Positions 1-8,410 of a DNA stretch of 22,633 nt are shown here, piece after piece. The stretch is taken from NCBI GenBank assembly GCA_947632495.1, contig CANRPL010000015.1, forward strand, positions 1 to 22,633. The letters are read 5' to 3'. The notes below the pieces were generated by a model. It searched no databases, was not told where the DNA came from, and saw only the letters and a program-made list of their open reading frames with translations. Within the stretch, counting starts at the first letter, position 1, and each line of letters opens with the position of its first letter. Made by a program: the position numbers and the translations under genes. This DNA comes from an uncultured Bacilli bacterium (lineage in GTDB: Bacteria; Bacillota_I; Bacilli_A; RF39; UBA660).

Positions 1-26
1 ATATCCTAGATTTTTCATTTTTTATG

Positions 27-65
27 AAAAAAAGACAAATAAGTAAAAATATTTACCTATTTGTC
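27..65 (-). terminator. Intrinsic terminator after DUF2179 gene
   Basis: An inverted repeat pairs 34-41 with 58-65 (GACAAATA/TATTTGTC). After one mismatch it continues as GTAAA/TTTAC around an AATA loop. On the minus strand the stem is followed directly by seven T residues (27-33), the classic rho-independent form. It lies 28 bases past the stop of the DUF2179 gene. Whatever lies left of the window is not visible, so it might also serve a gene there. Confidence 0.85.
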
Positions 66-92
66 AACAGTCTGAAAAAAATAATATAAATA

Positions 93-623
93 TTATTTTT
101 TAGTTAGCTCTCTAAAATAGCCATTATAAACAACGCGCGTGTCATTTACCACCATAAAGGCATTATCATCATACATTTTGATTATTCTTTTTAAATCATT
201 AAGTTGTAAAATACTTATTTCCATAAATATTAAAAGACGAGACTCATTATTATAGCCATTTACTTCAATAACCGATAGAGCATAGCCTTCTTTTCGTAAA
301 TGATCTACTAAAGCTTGTTTGTCTTTTTTGATAATAAGTTGGATGCTATATGCTTCTTTACGTGAAAAGAGAAGTGATAATTTACCACCGATATAAGTTC
401 CAGCCGCAAATCCTCCAGCGTACGATATGGCTATCCATAAACTATTAATATCGCTATTTAAGGCATCTTTAACAACTAAAAACCAAACTAGCACTTCAAA
501 AAAACCAATAAAGGATGCTTTGACAATATGGTCTTTAACTGTTAAAACAGTTCTGATAGTTCCTAAAGATACATCTAAAATACGAACGCAAAAAACTTTG
601 ATACATAGTATGAGTAATGGCAT
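93..623 (-). CDS. DUF2179/DUF5698 (UPF0316 family) membrane protein
   Basis: This is a 176-residue integral membrane protein. About three hydrophobic helices fill the first 90 residues, with a motif RILDVSLGTIRT near the first helix. A soluble C-terminal DUF2179-type domain of about 80 residues follows, ending in a VVNDTRVVYNGYF motif. This architecture is that of the UPF0316/DUF5698-DUF2179 family (YebE-like), widespread in Bacillota with no established function; DUF2179 domains also occur in YitT proteins. I chose the ATG at 623 because AGGTGATAGG precedes it. A TTG 27 bases upstream keeps the frame open but has no ribosome site and lies against the preceding terminator. A CATAAT -10-like sequence at 640-645 could give the gene its own promoter, though readthrough of the weak AT stem upstream is also possible. 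Confidence 0.85.
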   Translation of the reverse strand: MPLLILCIKVFCVRILDVSLGTIRTVLTVKDHIVKASFIGFFEVLVWFLVVKDALNSDINSLWIAISYAGGFAAGTYIGGKLSLLFSRKEAYSIQLIIKKDKQALVDHLRKEGYALSVIEVNGYNNESRLLIFMEISILQLNDLKRIIKMYDDNAFMVVNDTRVVYNGYFRELTKK

Positions 624-649
624 CCTATCACCTAATTTTATTATGCACA

Positions 650-679
650 AAAAAAATCTATTTTTTCATAGATTTTTTT
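650..679 (-). terminator. AT-rich hairpin terminator
   Basis: A 12-base perfect inverted repeat (650-661 with 668-679) encloses a 6-base loop, with A/T runs at both ends, so it could work in either direction. The stem contains two bases of the stop codon of the upstream minus-strand gene (678-680). The pairs are nearly all A-T, so termination may be leaky and allow readthrough into the DUF2179 gene. Confidence 0.6.
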
Positions 680-1286
680 ATTTATTACTTGTATCTTCTT
701 TATTACTCGTCTCTGTTTGATTACTATTACTATTTGAATCACTTTCATCAGTTGATGTTGTAAAATATGAGAATAGATGATTGGTGATAGCTTCGCTACC
801 TTCATAAGTTTCTTTAATCTCACCATCACTAACAAGAATTAAGGTTGTATCTTTAACTTTTAAATCATCTAATGACTTTAAAGACGACTTATCAGCTAAA
901 AGGCTTTTATTAGCATCTTTTCCTAAATCAATATAATAAAATTCAATTGGGAAAGAACTATATTTTAATAGATTAATAATTTGATCATATTGATCATTAT
1001 TCTCATCATCTGGTTTGTCGATTAATAAATAATAACTTGAAGCAACCATTTTATCGACATAGCTATAATCGATATCATTAGATTCTCTAACATTAACACT
1101 ATCCAAAGGATTAGCTTGTTCATCAGTCTTTCGATTCTTAATAAAATAATCTGTTATAAAATAAAAGGCTGCTAATACAAGAATAATAATCGCAATAATG
1201 ACTAATAGCTTTTTAATTGAAAAAGTATTACTAACCATTTCCTTTTCATCTTTGGTCTTTTGTTCAATCAATTTTGCCTTCTTCAT
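678..1286 (-). CDS. Membrane-anchored thioredoxin-fold-like protein lacking cysteines
   Basis: The protein has 202 residues. A lysine-rich cytoplasmic start is followed by one transmembrane helix (about 27-46), an exported domain (about 70-175) and a Ser/Asn/Thr/Glu-rich tail (176-202). The exported part follows the order of a thioredoxin fold: a strand YYLLID at 85-90, a helix, a strand FYYIDLGKDAN at 117-126, then TTLILVSDGEIKETYEG at 147-163. However, the position where CxxC is expected reads roughly DDENND, the cis-proline region reads TT, and the whole protein has no cysteine. If the fold call is right, it is not an oxidoreductase and may be a binding or scaffold domain. The start at 1286 has GGTGA seven bases upstream. 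The fold assignment is my inference from pattern; the membrane anchor is seen directly. Confidence 0.7.
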   Translation of the reverse strand: MKKAKLIEQKTKDEKEMVSNTFSIKKLLVIIAIIILVLAAFYFITDYFIKNRKTDEQANPLDSVNVRESNDIDYSYVDKMVASSYYLLIDKPDDENNDQYDQIINLLKYSSFPIEFYYIDLGKDANKSLLADKSSLKSLDDLKVKDTTLILVSDGEIKETYEGSEAITNHLFSYFTTSTDESDSNSNSNQTETSNKEDTSNK

Positions 1287-1301
1287 AAAATCACCAAAGA
1301 T

Positions 1302-1329
1302 ATTATACCATAAAAGTTTAAAAAGCCAA
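1302..1329 (-). promoter_or_regulatory. Promoter of the 678-1286 gene
   Basis: On the minus strand a perfect TATAAT (1302-1307) lies 16 bases downstream of TTGGCT (1324-1329; 4 of 6 consensus matches). It fills the 45-base gap behind the lipoprotein gene, with the ribosome site following at once, so the gene can be transcribed independently. Confidence 0.65.
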
Positions 1330-1331
1330 TA

Positions 1332-2312
1332 CTATTTTGTTATTGATGAAGAATTAATTGATTTAGCAACCGAAATTAACTCATCACGGTCTAAATTATC
1401 CGATAGGAGCGAATATTCAACACCATTGCTCATCCAATTAATGGAATAGTCAGTAACTGAACCGATGGTATCAATGACAATGTCTGGTTCACCATAAGAT
1501 AGATTCATCTCTAAATCTTTACTTACATCAACCGTTTCTTCAATCAAAGTAAATGACTTATCTCCCGCAAATGTTAAAATGACGCGCTCTCCATTATCTT
1601 TACTAACGCGATCTTGTGATGTTAGATAAGTATTTGTTGGTAAATACATTGGATAAATGACATCTTCAATCGTTTTAGATGTCTTAGCATCTTCATTTAT
1701 ATCAATATTACTATCTAGATTAAAAATATTATCATCAATACGGGTATTTTCTTCATATTTATTAACATTAAACTGCATCGCTAAAATATCTTTATCCGTG
1801 TATACCTCTACTTTCTTTAAGACATAATCTTTATCGAAATAAACATGTTGTTTTGTTAACTCATTATTGGTAGAATATAAAACTTTTGTTTTAAAAATAT
1901 GCATATCATCTTTATATTCATAAGATTTATCACTATCATTTTCAATATCACTAATAATACGTTCTAGTATGTATACTTGTGAATTGTTGTATGGCCAATC
2001 ACTTTGAAACTTAAAACTTTTATTTAATGATGGAGTTAAAACATAAACACCATCTTCATTACGTAAGATAATTTGTTCATGATTATTAACTTTATTAACT
2101 AGACTAACGCGGTATAAATCATCTTTCTTATAGCTTACACTGACATTATAAGTATAATTATCATCACCATTATATAAACTTAATTCACCTTCCATAACAT
2201 AGGATTCAAGTTCATTGGTTTTCTTTTTAATATTTTTAAAAACATTAGCTTTATTATTACGTCCACAACCCACCAAAAGTAAGCTAATTAATATAAATAA
2301 ATATCTTTTCAT
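1332..2312 (-). CDS. LolA/DUF4367-like lipoprotein
   Basis: This is a 326-residue protein with a lipoprotein signal: a basic start, a hydrophobic core and the lipobox LVGC with Cys16 as the lipidated residue. The mature part is beta-rich. Residues about 30-205 resemble the half-barrel of LolA/RseB-type lipid-binding domains (alternating strands such as YTYNVSVSYKKDDLYRVSL and ILRNEDGVYVLTP). Residues about 215-326 (MYLPTNTYL... RVILTFAGDKSFTLIEE) look like a DUF4367/MucB C-terminal domain. Similar two-part lipoproteins in Bacillota include GerS-like germination factors and DUF4367 proteins; I cannot tell which from motif reading. It probably sits on the outer face of the cytoplasmic membrane. 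GAGGT lies seven bases before the chosen ATG. Confidence 0.8.
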   Translation of the reverse strand: MKRYLFILISLLLVGCGRNNKANVFKNIKKKTNELESYVMEGELSLYNGDDNYTYNVSVSYKKDDLYRVSLVNKVNNHEQIILRNEDGVYVLTPSLNKSFKFQSDWPYNNSQVYILERIISDIENDSDKSYEYKDDMHIFKTKVLYSTNNELTKQHVYFDKDYVLKKVEVYTDKDILAMQFNVNKYEENTRIDDNIFNLDSNIDINEDAKTSKTIEDVIYPMYLPTNTYLTSQDRVSKDNGERVILTFAGDKSFTLIEETVDVSKDLEMNLSYGEPDIVIDTIGSVTDYSINWMSNGVEYSLLSDNLDRDELISVAKSINSSSITK

Positions 2313-2331
2313 ATCTACCTCTTTTCATTTA

Positions 2332-2360
2332 AGTATATTAGTAAATAGAATAAATATGAA
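2332..2360 (-). promoter_or_regulatory. Promoter of the LolA-like lipoprotein gene
   Basis: TATACT (2332-2337, minus strand) lies 17 bases from TTCATA (2355-2360; 4 of 6). The -35 box overlaps the T-run of the preceding terminator, so termination of one gene and initiation of the next occupy the same few bases. Confidence 0.6.
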
Positions 2361-2386
2361 AAAAAGCCATCATAAAGATAGCTTTT
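2358..2386 (-). terminator. Terminator of the ClpN-repeat/TelA-like gene
   Basis: A ten-pair stem joins 2362-2371 and 2377-2386, with one G-U pair and a 5-base loop. A T-run follows on the minus strand. The stem takes in two bases of the stop codon at 2385-2387. Confidence 0.85.
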
Positions 2387-5300
2387 ATTTATCATTTGGC
2401 TGTGGTGTAGAATTAGTATAAACTTTCACTTTAGGAGTATCAGGAACTATGGTATCTGGTGCGTCTAAAGTTAAATTGAAAGGGCTCGTGGATGATTCAA
2501 AAGATTCCGTCTCTTTACTTTCAATCTCTTTATAAGCTTTAATACTAGTAAGATAATCTTCTAACTGGGCCTCTAAAGCCGTATACCTTTCGGCTGGTAC
2601 AGCAGCTTGAATACGAGCCATATTAGATGTTATTTCTGAAATATTACGAGTTAATAGAGCATGGAATAAACCAACCATCGTTTCAGATATATCCAAAGCT
2701 TGCTTTTCAGTACCTAAACCAATACTAATAGCGCTTTCCATACCAATAAATGGTAATAAATGGGTTCGGCATAATTCTAACGCGTCAGATGATAAAGAAT
2801 GATCAACAATTATTTGCGTAACTTTAACAAATTCTTGGGTCGCTAAAGCCTGCATTGTCGCAAAACGTTGAGCTTTCGAGCGCATAATTCTTAAATTGCC
2901 CTCCGTTATCACATATTCATCAAAATCTTCTTCCCTATCAGGTGATAATTTTTGTAGTTTAGCCTCTAAATCAGCAACAGCTTGATCGAAAAGACGACGA
3001 TGTTCAATAATTTTGGCACGATATGTTGAAAGATATTTACGGATATAGTCATAACCGATAAGTTCACTTGATAAAGTATCCATACAATCTCTAATATCTT
3101 CTTTTACTTGTTCTAAAAGCGTTACGTCAAGTACAGGTTCTTGCTTTGATGTCGTCATTTCTTCTTTTTTAGGTTTTGCAAATAGACGGCCGAAGAAACC
3201 TTGTGTTTTAGACGGTACATCTAATTCTTCGATTTGGGGTTTAGAATATAAACTACCCATTTCATCATTAATTCGTTTTAAGGCCTCTCCTGTTGTATCC
3301 TCTTTAGCACGTCTAGGTAATTCCTCATATATAAACTTTGTATGTTCTGATAAACCGGTCCCAAAGTTAATAATGCTTTGTAAGTCACCACTATCAAGGG
3401 TACTTACAGTTTGATCACGCAATCTTTTAAGACGTTCTTCTGGTGATAAAACTTCAACATGATAAGCTAGGTTTTCAACCTCTTCTTTTAAGAATTCATA
3501 ATTGCCACCAAGCTTTTTAGTTATCCGTTCAATAATGTCACTATTACCGCTATTATCTTTTAGAAGACGAACAACAACGAATCTAAGATCATCATAGCTA
3601 TGACGCTCACTGACTAAATATTTAGCGAAGTGTTCATATGATACTTTATCATCAGCACTTTCTTTAGCAAGATCTTTCATGATACTAGCATCTAAACCAA
3701 CTAGAGCAAGAATTGCTGGTAAAGCTAAATTATTATGTTCAAAAAAATCACGAATATATTTAGTTTTATCATCAACATAAATAGACAATAACATAGCTAA
3801 TTTTTCAACATCAGCATCACTAGTAGTAAACGTAGCTAAAGATCCTTCTTTCGCACTATCTAATTTATTTTTAATTCGACTAAATAAAATACTAGCATTA
3901 TCAATATATGTAGTGGCATTTATATCCCAATATTTCCATACTGCTTGTCGTTTACTACATAAATCTTCTTTTGCTTTTTCAAGAGCATAAGACTTAAAGA
4001 AGTTATCAAAGTCCTGCAAAGAATCATACGATAAGGCGCTATCACCTAATACCTTGGTTATTAAAATAGTAGAACTTAATTCCTTATTAAAGGCATTAGC
4101 TAAAATACTTTTAACATCAATCTCAAAACGTTCTTTACCTTTATTATGACCCCCAAAAATATAATCACGATAATACTCATTCAAAACATCAAAAGATACT
4201 TGCTTTCTAGAATCATAGCTATAATGTGATGGAAGATATTTTTCAAAATGGTGAGAATCTAACCCATATGTCTTTAAGAATTGCCTTAATTCTATATAAT
4301 TATCCACTAAAGATATCGTATATATAATCGCTACTGGTTGAATAGCTTCTAAATCAACATTTGCTAACATTTGATGAACAATTGATAATTGCTCTAAAAA
4401 AGTAATAGTTTCACTAGGCAAACCTTGGAATAAATCATTACGCAAAACATTAATACGTTTCCTTTCAACATCTGCCATATATTCATCTAATTGCTTTTTA
4501 AAATCTTTATCTAACGATGCATGAGCTAGTTTAGTAAATATTGATTCCATAATAACACTACGATTAAAATCACGATTACAAAGATTTAAAATGATACTTT
4601 GAATCGTTATCCTTTCACGCAGTTGACCATGGTTATTTCCGTCAAAAACAAAGCGTTTAAAACGAGACGTCAATATATTGCCATCGACTTTCATCGCATC
4701 TATCTCTTCTTTAGAAATAGTTATATTAATTAATTTTAAAACATTATCTAAAGTAATACCATGTCCCTTAAAGAAATTACTAACTGATCCATTAACATAA
4801 TAGGATGCTATAAATAAAGCTAAAGTATCGGCATCGTCTTCATCTAATAAAATATCTTTATTATGCTTTCCCTCTTGCATCTTTTTAAGTAATAATTCAT
4901 AAATCTTGACGGTTAATTCAATAAATTCCTGCGTTTCATATTTTAAATCTTTATAAAAGTCATCAATTATTTTTTGACTCTTTTGTCTTTGAATAACTGC
5001 TATTTGATCCTTTATTTTAGCATCAATATTTTTGATATTTTTAGTATCTCCACCAAAAGATACAACTAACTTTAATGTCTCAATACTTCCAATAAGATTG
5101 CGATCAAAACATTTTTCAAGTAAGTCGCCGACAGTCATCTTGCTTTTATCTGAAACATCCTTTAAATAAGGAGAAAAAAATTGAATTAATGTCGTGATAG
5201 ATAATTCTGGTGGATTCGTAAAATATACTCGGCTTAAATCTAAAGACTGAATAATACGGTCACGTTCGACATGATTATCGCTCAAGAAATGCACTATAGC

Positions 5301-6026
5301 TTCATTATAGTCGGTTTTATCCGATGTAGTTAAAGCTAGTAACATTGCTACAGCAGCTTTATCTTCTCTAGTACAAGTATTGATCCAATAACTATCACCG
5401 TAATTATTAGCGTAACCTTCCATACATTGCAAATTCTTACAAGCTTTTTCCATTTTCGCAACGACATCAACAGGTACACCATCAAAAAATTCTTGATATA
5501 ATTTATGATTTAAAGTCTTAATATTAGCTTTAGCTAAACTTGCTAAATTGCCATAAAAATTATCAACGGCATAATAACCACCTAAAGCTCTAGCCACATT
5601 GGTTGTACTATCCATAGTACGTCTAGCAATATCTAAAGCATTTAAGGCAATATGCGATGGCACTAAAGAACGATAACGCTCGAACAAAGGAAATTTTGGT
5701 AAGACATCGCCATAACGACTAAAAAGTGAACGTCGCTCATCAATAGATGTCTTTAAAGTACTAAACGAAGTCTCTGGACGAACATAACCAATTTGATTTA
5801 AATAGGTAGCATAATCATTACCTAGTTGATATAAAGATTCAAGTGCTGCTAAAAGAATAATATGATACTTATTTTCAACTTTACCACCACTAACTTTAGT
5901 TACAAAATGGTCACTTTCAAGTCCGCGTAAAATTCCTAAAAGATTGTTAATATATGTAGCTGTCTCTGGCGTTACAATCTCCATAACTTTATCGTAATTT
6001 AAACCTACAAAAGAGTTGTTACCCAT
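2385..6026 (-). CDS. Giant ClpN-like-repeat protein with C-terminal TelA-like domain
   Basis: This 1213-residue soluble, mostly helical protein has no signal or TM segment. Similar blocks recur with starts near residues 52, 222, 396, 562 and 736, a period of about 170. Each opens with an ILLALL-like helix, then an acidic turn, a FF..NG-like segment and a second short helix; the clearest are ALFIASYYVNGSVSNFFKGH at 403 and KLAMLLSIYVDDKTKYIRDF at 742. The block resembles the Clp N-terminal (double Clp) repeat. Residues about 880-1165 match the TelA (toxic anion resistance) layout: an INFG helix start near 886, a GFFGRLF turn at 943-949, then long coiled helices through RFATMQALATQEF near 1054 and IGLGTEKQAL near 1102. 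TelA proteins usually have about 350-400 residues, so this is TelA with about 870 residues added in front. The tail (1168-1213) is Ser/Thr/Pro-rich and probably disordered. GGTGAG precedes the ATG. Family assignments are by eye; function is unknown, possibly a scaffold in envelope stress. Confidence 0.8.
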   Translation of the reverse strand: MGNNSFVGLNYDKVMEIVTPETATYINNLLGILRGLESDHFVTKVSGGKVENKYHIILLAALESLYQLGNDYATYLNQIGYVRPETSFSTLKTSIDERRSLFSRYGDVLPKFPLFERYRSLVPSHIALNALDIARRTMDSTTNVARALGGYYAVDNFYGNLASLAKANIKTLNHKLYQEFFDGVPVDVVAKMEKACKNLQCMEGYANNYGDSYWINTCTREDKAAVAMLLALTTSDKTDYNEAIVHFLSDNHVERDRIIQSLDLSRVYFTNPPELSITTLIQFFSPYLKDVSDKSKMTVGDLLEKCFDRNLIGSIETLKLVVSFGGDTKNIKNIDAKIKDQIAVIQRQKSQKIIDDFYKDLKYETQEFIELTVKIYELLLKKMQEGKHNKDILLDEDDADTLALFIASYYVNGSVSNFFKGHGITLDNVLKLINITISKEEIDAMKVDGNILTSRFKRFVFDGNNHGQLRERITIQSIILNLCNRDFNRSVIMESIFTKLAHASLDKDFKKQLDEYMADVERKRINVLRNDLFQGLPSETITFLEQLSIVHQMLANVDLEAIQPVAIIYTISLVDNYIELRQFLKTYGLDSHHFEKYLPSHYSYDSRKQVSFDVLNEYYRDYIFGGHNKGKERFEIDVKSILANAFNKELSSTILITKVLGDSALSYDSLQDFDNFFKSYALEKAKEDLCSKRQAVWKYWDINATTYIDNASILFSRIKNKLDSAKEGSLATFTTSDADVEKLAMLLSIYVDDKTKYIRDFFEHNNLALPAILALVGLDASIMKDLAKESADDKVSYEHFAKYLVSERHSYDDLRFVVVRLLKDNSGNSDIIERITKKLGGNYEFLKEEVENLAYHVEVLSPEERLKRLRDQTVSTLDSGDLQSIINFGTGLSEHTKFIYEELPRRAKEDTTGEALKRINDEMGSLYSKPQIEELDVPSKTQGFFGRLFAKPKKEEMTTSKQEPVLDVTLLEQVKEDIRDCMDTLSSELIGYDYIRKYLSTYRAKIIEHRRLFDQAVADLEAKLQKLSPDREEDFDEYVITEGNLRIMRSKAQRFATMQALATQEFVKVTQIIVDHSLSSDALELCRTHLLPFIGMESAISIGLGTEKQALDISETMVGLFHALLTRNISEITSNMARIQAAVPAERYTALEAQLEDYLTSIKAYKEIESKETESFESSTSPFNLTLDAPDTIVPDTPKVKVYTNSTPQPNDK

Positions 6027-6074
6027 ACTCTCACCCCTAGATTGCTTATCTTATCATAACTTGCTTTAAAAGTA

Positions 6075-6099
6075 AAGAAAAAAGCCACAAAGTGGCTTT
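6075..6099 (-). terminator. Terminator after cdaR
   Basis: AAAGCCAC/GTGGCTTT (6081-6088 with 6092-6099) has a 3-base loop and a T-rich tail on the minus strand. It ends the cdaA-cdaR transcript and contains two bases of the cdaR stop codon (6098-6100). Confidence 0.88.
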
Positions 6100-7483
6100 A
6101 ATCACGCATTAATTTAACTTTAACTTTTTCTGGGCTAATAACAAAAGTTGTTAAACGAGCATTAGCTGTTCTTGGTCTTACTTGAACAGGCAATTCGTAA
6201 ACGCCTTCTTTTTTACCAGCTAAAGAAGAAAGGTCAATATATACCTCTAAATCAGCTGATGATAGAGCTTTACATACCTTTTCAGCACATGTTGGTCTAA
6301 TTAAAACTTCAACATCGGCATCACTGTTTGGTCCAACATGATAGCCATCTGGCTCATTTAATTTATCAACCTTGATTGTTAAATTATAATCAGATGAAGA
6401 TACACTACTAGTAACTTTAATATCAATATCAACACGGTTAGTATCCATTTTCGTAATACCGTTTGGCATAGGTATTTCAACCGTACCACTATAATCTTTA
6501 GTTAAATTACTTGCATCAAATTTAATATCGATTCCTTCGGTAGCTAACGTATCAAGAGCTTCTTTAGAACCATAAACGGTTACCGTATCACGACTAAAGG
6601 TATAGGATTCGATAGCTTTACCAAATGGCAAGGCCTTATCAATAACAAAATTAAGTGGAACAGTACGTGAAGAAGAACTTAATGTTACTTCTGCAACCGG
6701 TTTTACTTTATAGGAAATCTCCACATCAACAACATTACCGTCGGCATCATAAGCACGTAAAGTAATATCTTCAAAAGTTTGTTTTCCGCTCTTCTTCGAT
6801 TTTAATTTATCAACATCAATAAGAGCTTCAACAATCGCTACTTGATCAACTTTATAGCCAGCCCCACTGATGAAGACTTGATCAATATTAAGAGTTACCT
6901 TTTCGACACTAATAGTACTATCTAAATGATTAGTATTAATTACCGAATAAGTTAAATTACGATTCTCCGTCTGTTTAGCATGTACAACAACTGTTGTTTT
7001 AGATGGGTTAACACTTGTTTCAATAGACTTTAAATCACCACTATTATATTTTAATTCAACTTCATAAGTTCCTGGCTCCGTAATATTGTTTAAATCAATT
7101 GTAACACTATGATTAGCTTGTTGTTGACGAGCAATATATAAGTCAGCCTTATTACCCATCAACGTAATATCCGCAGTTTCCGGTACACCCTCTAAAGCAA
7201 ATCTTTCATCATCATATAAAACCTCAACCTTTTGATCACGGAATACTTCGGCACTACGATTATTATAGGCTAGAAGTTTACTATCGACAAAGATATAAAG
7301 GCCTAACGCTAGAAATAAAGATAGAAATAATAAAGTCGTTTGTTTTGATAAGAAAGTTTCAAACCAGTGGCTAGAGCTATCAAATAATCTTGTTATACGT
7401 AAAACAATACGTGTAATTGGGATAACAATATATTTATCAAAGACTGAAACAATACGTTTGAAAAGACTAGTCTTCTTTTTCAT
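6098..7483 (-). CDS. cdaR: CdaR, YbbR-domain regulator of diadenylate cyclase
   Basis: This is a 461-residue membrane protein with a basic cytoplasmic start, an amphipathic stretch and one TM helix (about 49-66). A long extracytoplasmic part holds about four YbbR-like beta repeats, seen in runs such as YEVELKYNSGDLKSIE, YSGTVEIPMPNG and YELPVQVRPRT. In Bacillota, CdaR binds CdaA in the membrane and modulates c-di-AMP synthesis. The gene follows cdaA with a 17-base overlap, so the two are translationally coupled. I chose the ATG at 7483 because AGGAGG lies nine bases upstream, inside the end of cdaA. The in-frame ATGs at 7510-7504 and 7489 lie upstream of, or too near, that site. In many relatives glmM comes next; here the giant TelA-like gene follows after a terminator. 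Confidence 0.92.
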   Translation of the reverse strand: MKKKTSLFKRIVSVFDKYIVIPITRIVLRITRLFDSSSHWFETFLSKQTTLLFLSLFLALGLYIFVDSKLLAYNNRSAEVFRDQKVEVLYDDERFALEGVPETADITLMGNKADLYIARQQQANHSVTIDLNNITEPGTYEVELKYNSGDLKSIETSVNPSKTTVVVHAKQTENRNLTYSVINTNHLDSTISVEKVTLNIDQVFISGAGYKVDQVAIVEALIDVDKLKSKKSGKQTFEDITLRAYDADGNVVDVEISYKVKPVAEVTLSSSSRTVPLNFVIDKALPFGKAIESYTFSRDTVTVYGSKEALDTLATEGIDIKFDASNLTKDYSGTVEIPMPNGITKMDTNRVDIDIKVTSSVSSSDYNLTIKVDKLNEPDGYHVGPNSDADVEVLIRPTCAEKVCKALSSADLEVYIDLSSLAGKKEGVYELPVQVRPRTANARLTTFVISPEKVKVKLMRD

Positions 7484-8288
7484 TGACATCAGCCTCCTCT
7501 TCATCATCAACTAAAACATTATGTTTTGGTTTTAATTCATCTAAAAGTAAAAGCTTTAATTCATCAGCAGATAAATTATAATGTAATTCACCATTGATAG
7601 CGCATGATAAACGTCCTGTTTCTTCAGATACAATTAAAGAAATACAATCTGTAATTTCGGAAATACCTAAAGCAGCACGGTGACGTGTTCCCAATCGGCG
7701 ATTAATCTTTGAATTATCACTAGTAGGGAAAACCGCTCTCGCACTAGTTATCTTATCCCCTTGGATAATTACACCACCATCATGAAGTGGGTTGTTTGGG
7801 AAAAATAATGTTACTAACAATTCACTTGAAATATCAGCATATATCTTTTTAGACTTTTCAATGTAATCACTCAAACTATTATCTCTTTCAATAACAATTA
7901 AAGCTCCTGTTCTTGTCTTACGCATAGCTTCCATTGCGGTTACTATTTCATAGACAACTTTTTCACGTTCATCAACCGTAAGGACTTTGTGACGTCCTAA
8001 TAACTGACTACGGCCTAATTGTTCCAACACATTTCTAATTTCAGGTTGAAAGATAACGATAAGCGCTAAAACGCCCCATTCTAGAACATAATTTAAAACC
8101 CAATCAATAGTCGTTAATGAAAAAACATAACTTATTAATTTTAATACTAAAATAAATATTATACCCTTAAATAGCAAAACCATCTTAACGTTTTTGCGTA
8201 GACTCTTTAAAGTATAATATAAAACCATCCATACTAATAATATATCGACAAATATTCTGATGTAATCTAGTACTCCTGCTATCGTCAT
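7467..8288 (-). CDS. cdaA: Diadenylate cyclase CdaA (DisA_N domain)
   Basis: CdaA is a membrane enzyme that condenses two ATP into the second messenger cyclic di-AMP, which controls potassium and osmolyte balance and cell-wall homeostasis. The protein has 273 residues, the usual size. Three TM helices lie at about 10-28, 36-56 and 63-81. The DAC catalytic domain follows, with the DGG motif at 170-172 (in NPLHDGGVII) and the RHR motif at 202-204 (in LGTRHRAALG), both essential for ATP binding in this family. An acidic C-terminal tail ends the protein. The start has GGAGGGATCGT directly before the ATG. It forms an operon with cdaR. Both catalytic motifs are intact, so activity is expected. Confidence 0.97.
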   Translation of the reverse strand: MTIAGVLDYIRIFVDILLVWMVLYYTLKSLRKNVKMVLLFKGIIFILVLKLISYVFSLTTIDWVLNYVLEWGVLALIVIFQPEIRNVLEQLGRSQLLGRHKVLTVDEREKVVYEIVTAMEAMRKTRTGALIVIERDNSLSDYIEKSKKIYADISSELLVTLFFPNNPLHDGGVIIQGDKITSARAVFPTSDNSKINRRLGTRHRAALGISEITDCISLIVSEETGRLSCAINGELHYNLSADELKLLLLDELKPKHNVLVDDEEEADVNEKED

Positions 8289-8321
8289 ACGATCCCTCCA
8301 TAACTTTCTTTGTCAGCTATA

Positions 8322-8350
8322 ATTATAACATACTATCTTTTAAATAACAA
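8322..8350 (-). promoter_or_regulatory. Promoter of cdaA-cdaR
   Basis: TATAAT (8322-8327) and TTGTTA (8345-8350) on the minus strand are separated by exactly 17 bases. The leader to the cdaA start is about 30 bases, too short for a riboswitch. Confidence 0.75.
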
Positions 8351-8381
8351 TTAAATATTAGAACCCCTATAAATGGAATAT

Positions 8382-8410
8382 CAAAAAAAATATTGAGATT
8401 ATCAATATTT
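8382..8410 (-). terminator. Terminator of the Gpi18-like gene
   Basis: AAATATTGA/TCAATATTT (8388-8396 with 8402-8410) has a 5-base loop. On the minus strand it is followed by an uninterrupted run of T. The stem contains the TGA stop codon (8402-8404). Confidence 0.85.

Noticed and set aside
427..720. Plus-strand open frame antisense to the DUF2179 gene
   Set aside because: It has no ribosome site, runs through a terminator and lies opposite a gene with clear family features.
641..835. Minus-strand open frame overlapping the thioredoxin-like gene in another frame
   Set aside because: It is low complexity, has no ribosome site, and the other frame has a TM anchor and promoter.
1198..1449. Plus-strand open frame across two minus-strand gene ends
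   Set aside because: It contains an opposite-strand promoter and has no start signals; it is a shadow frame.
5000..6026. The TelA-like gene as a tellurite resistance gene
   Set aside because: No ter genes are adjacent and the name is historical for the domain; resistance cannot be inferred.
8289..8321. c-di-AMP or other riboswitch before cdaA
   Set aside because: The leader after the promoter is only about 30 bases, too short for a known riboswitch fold.
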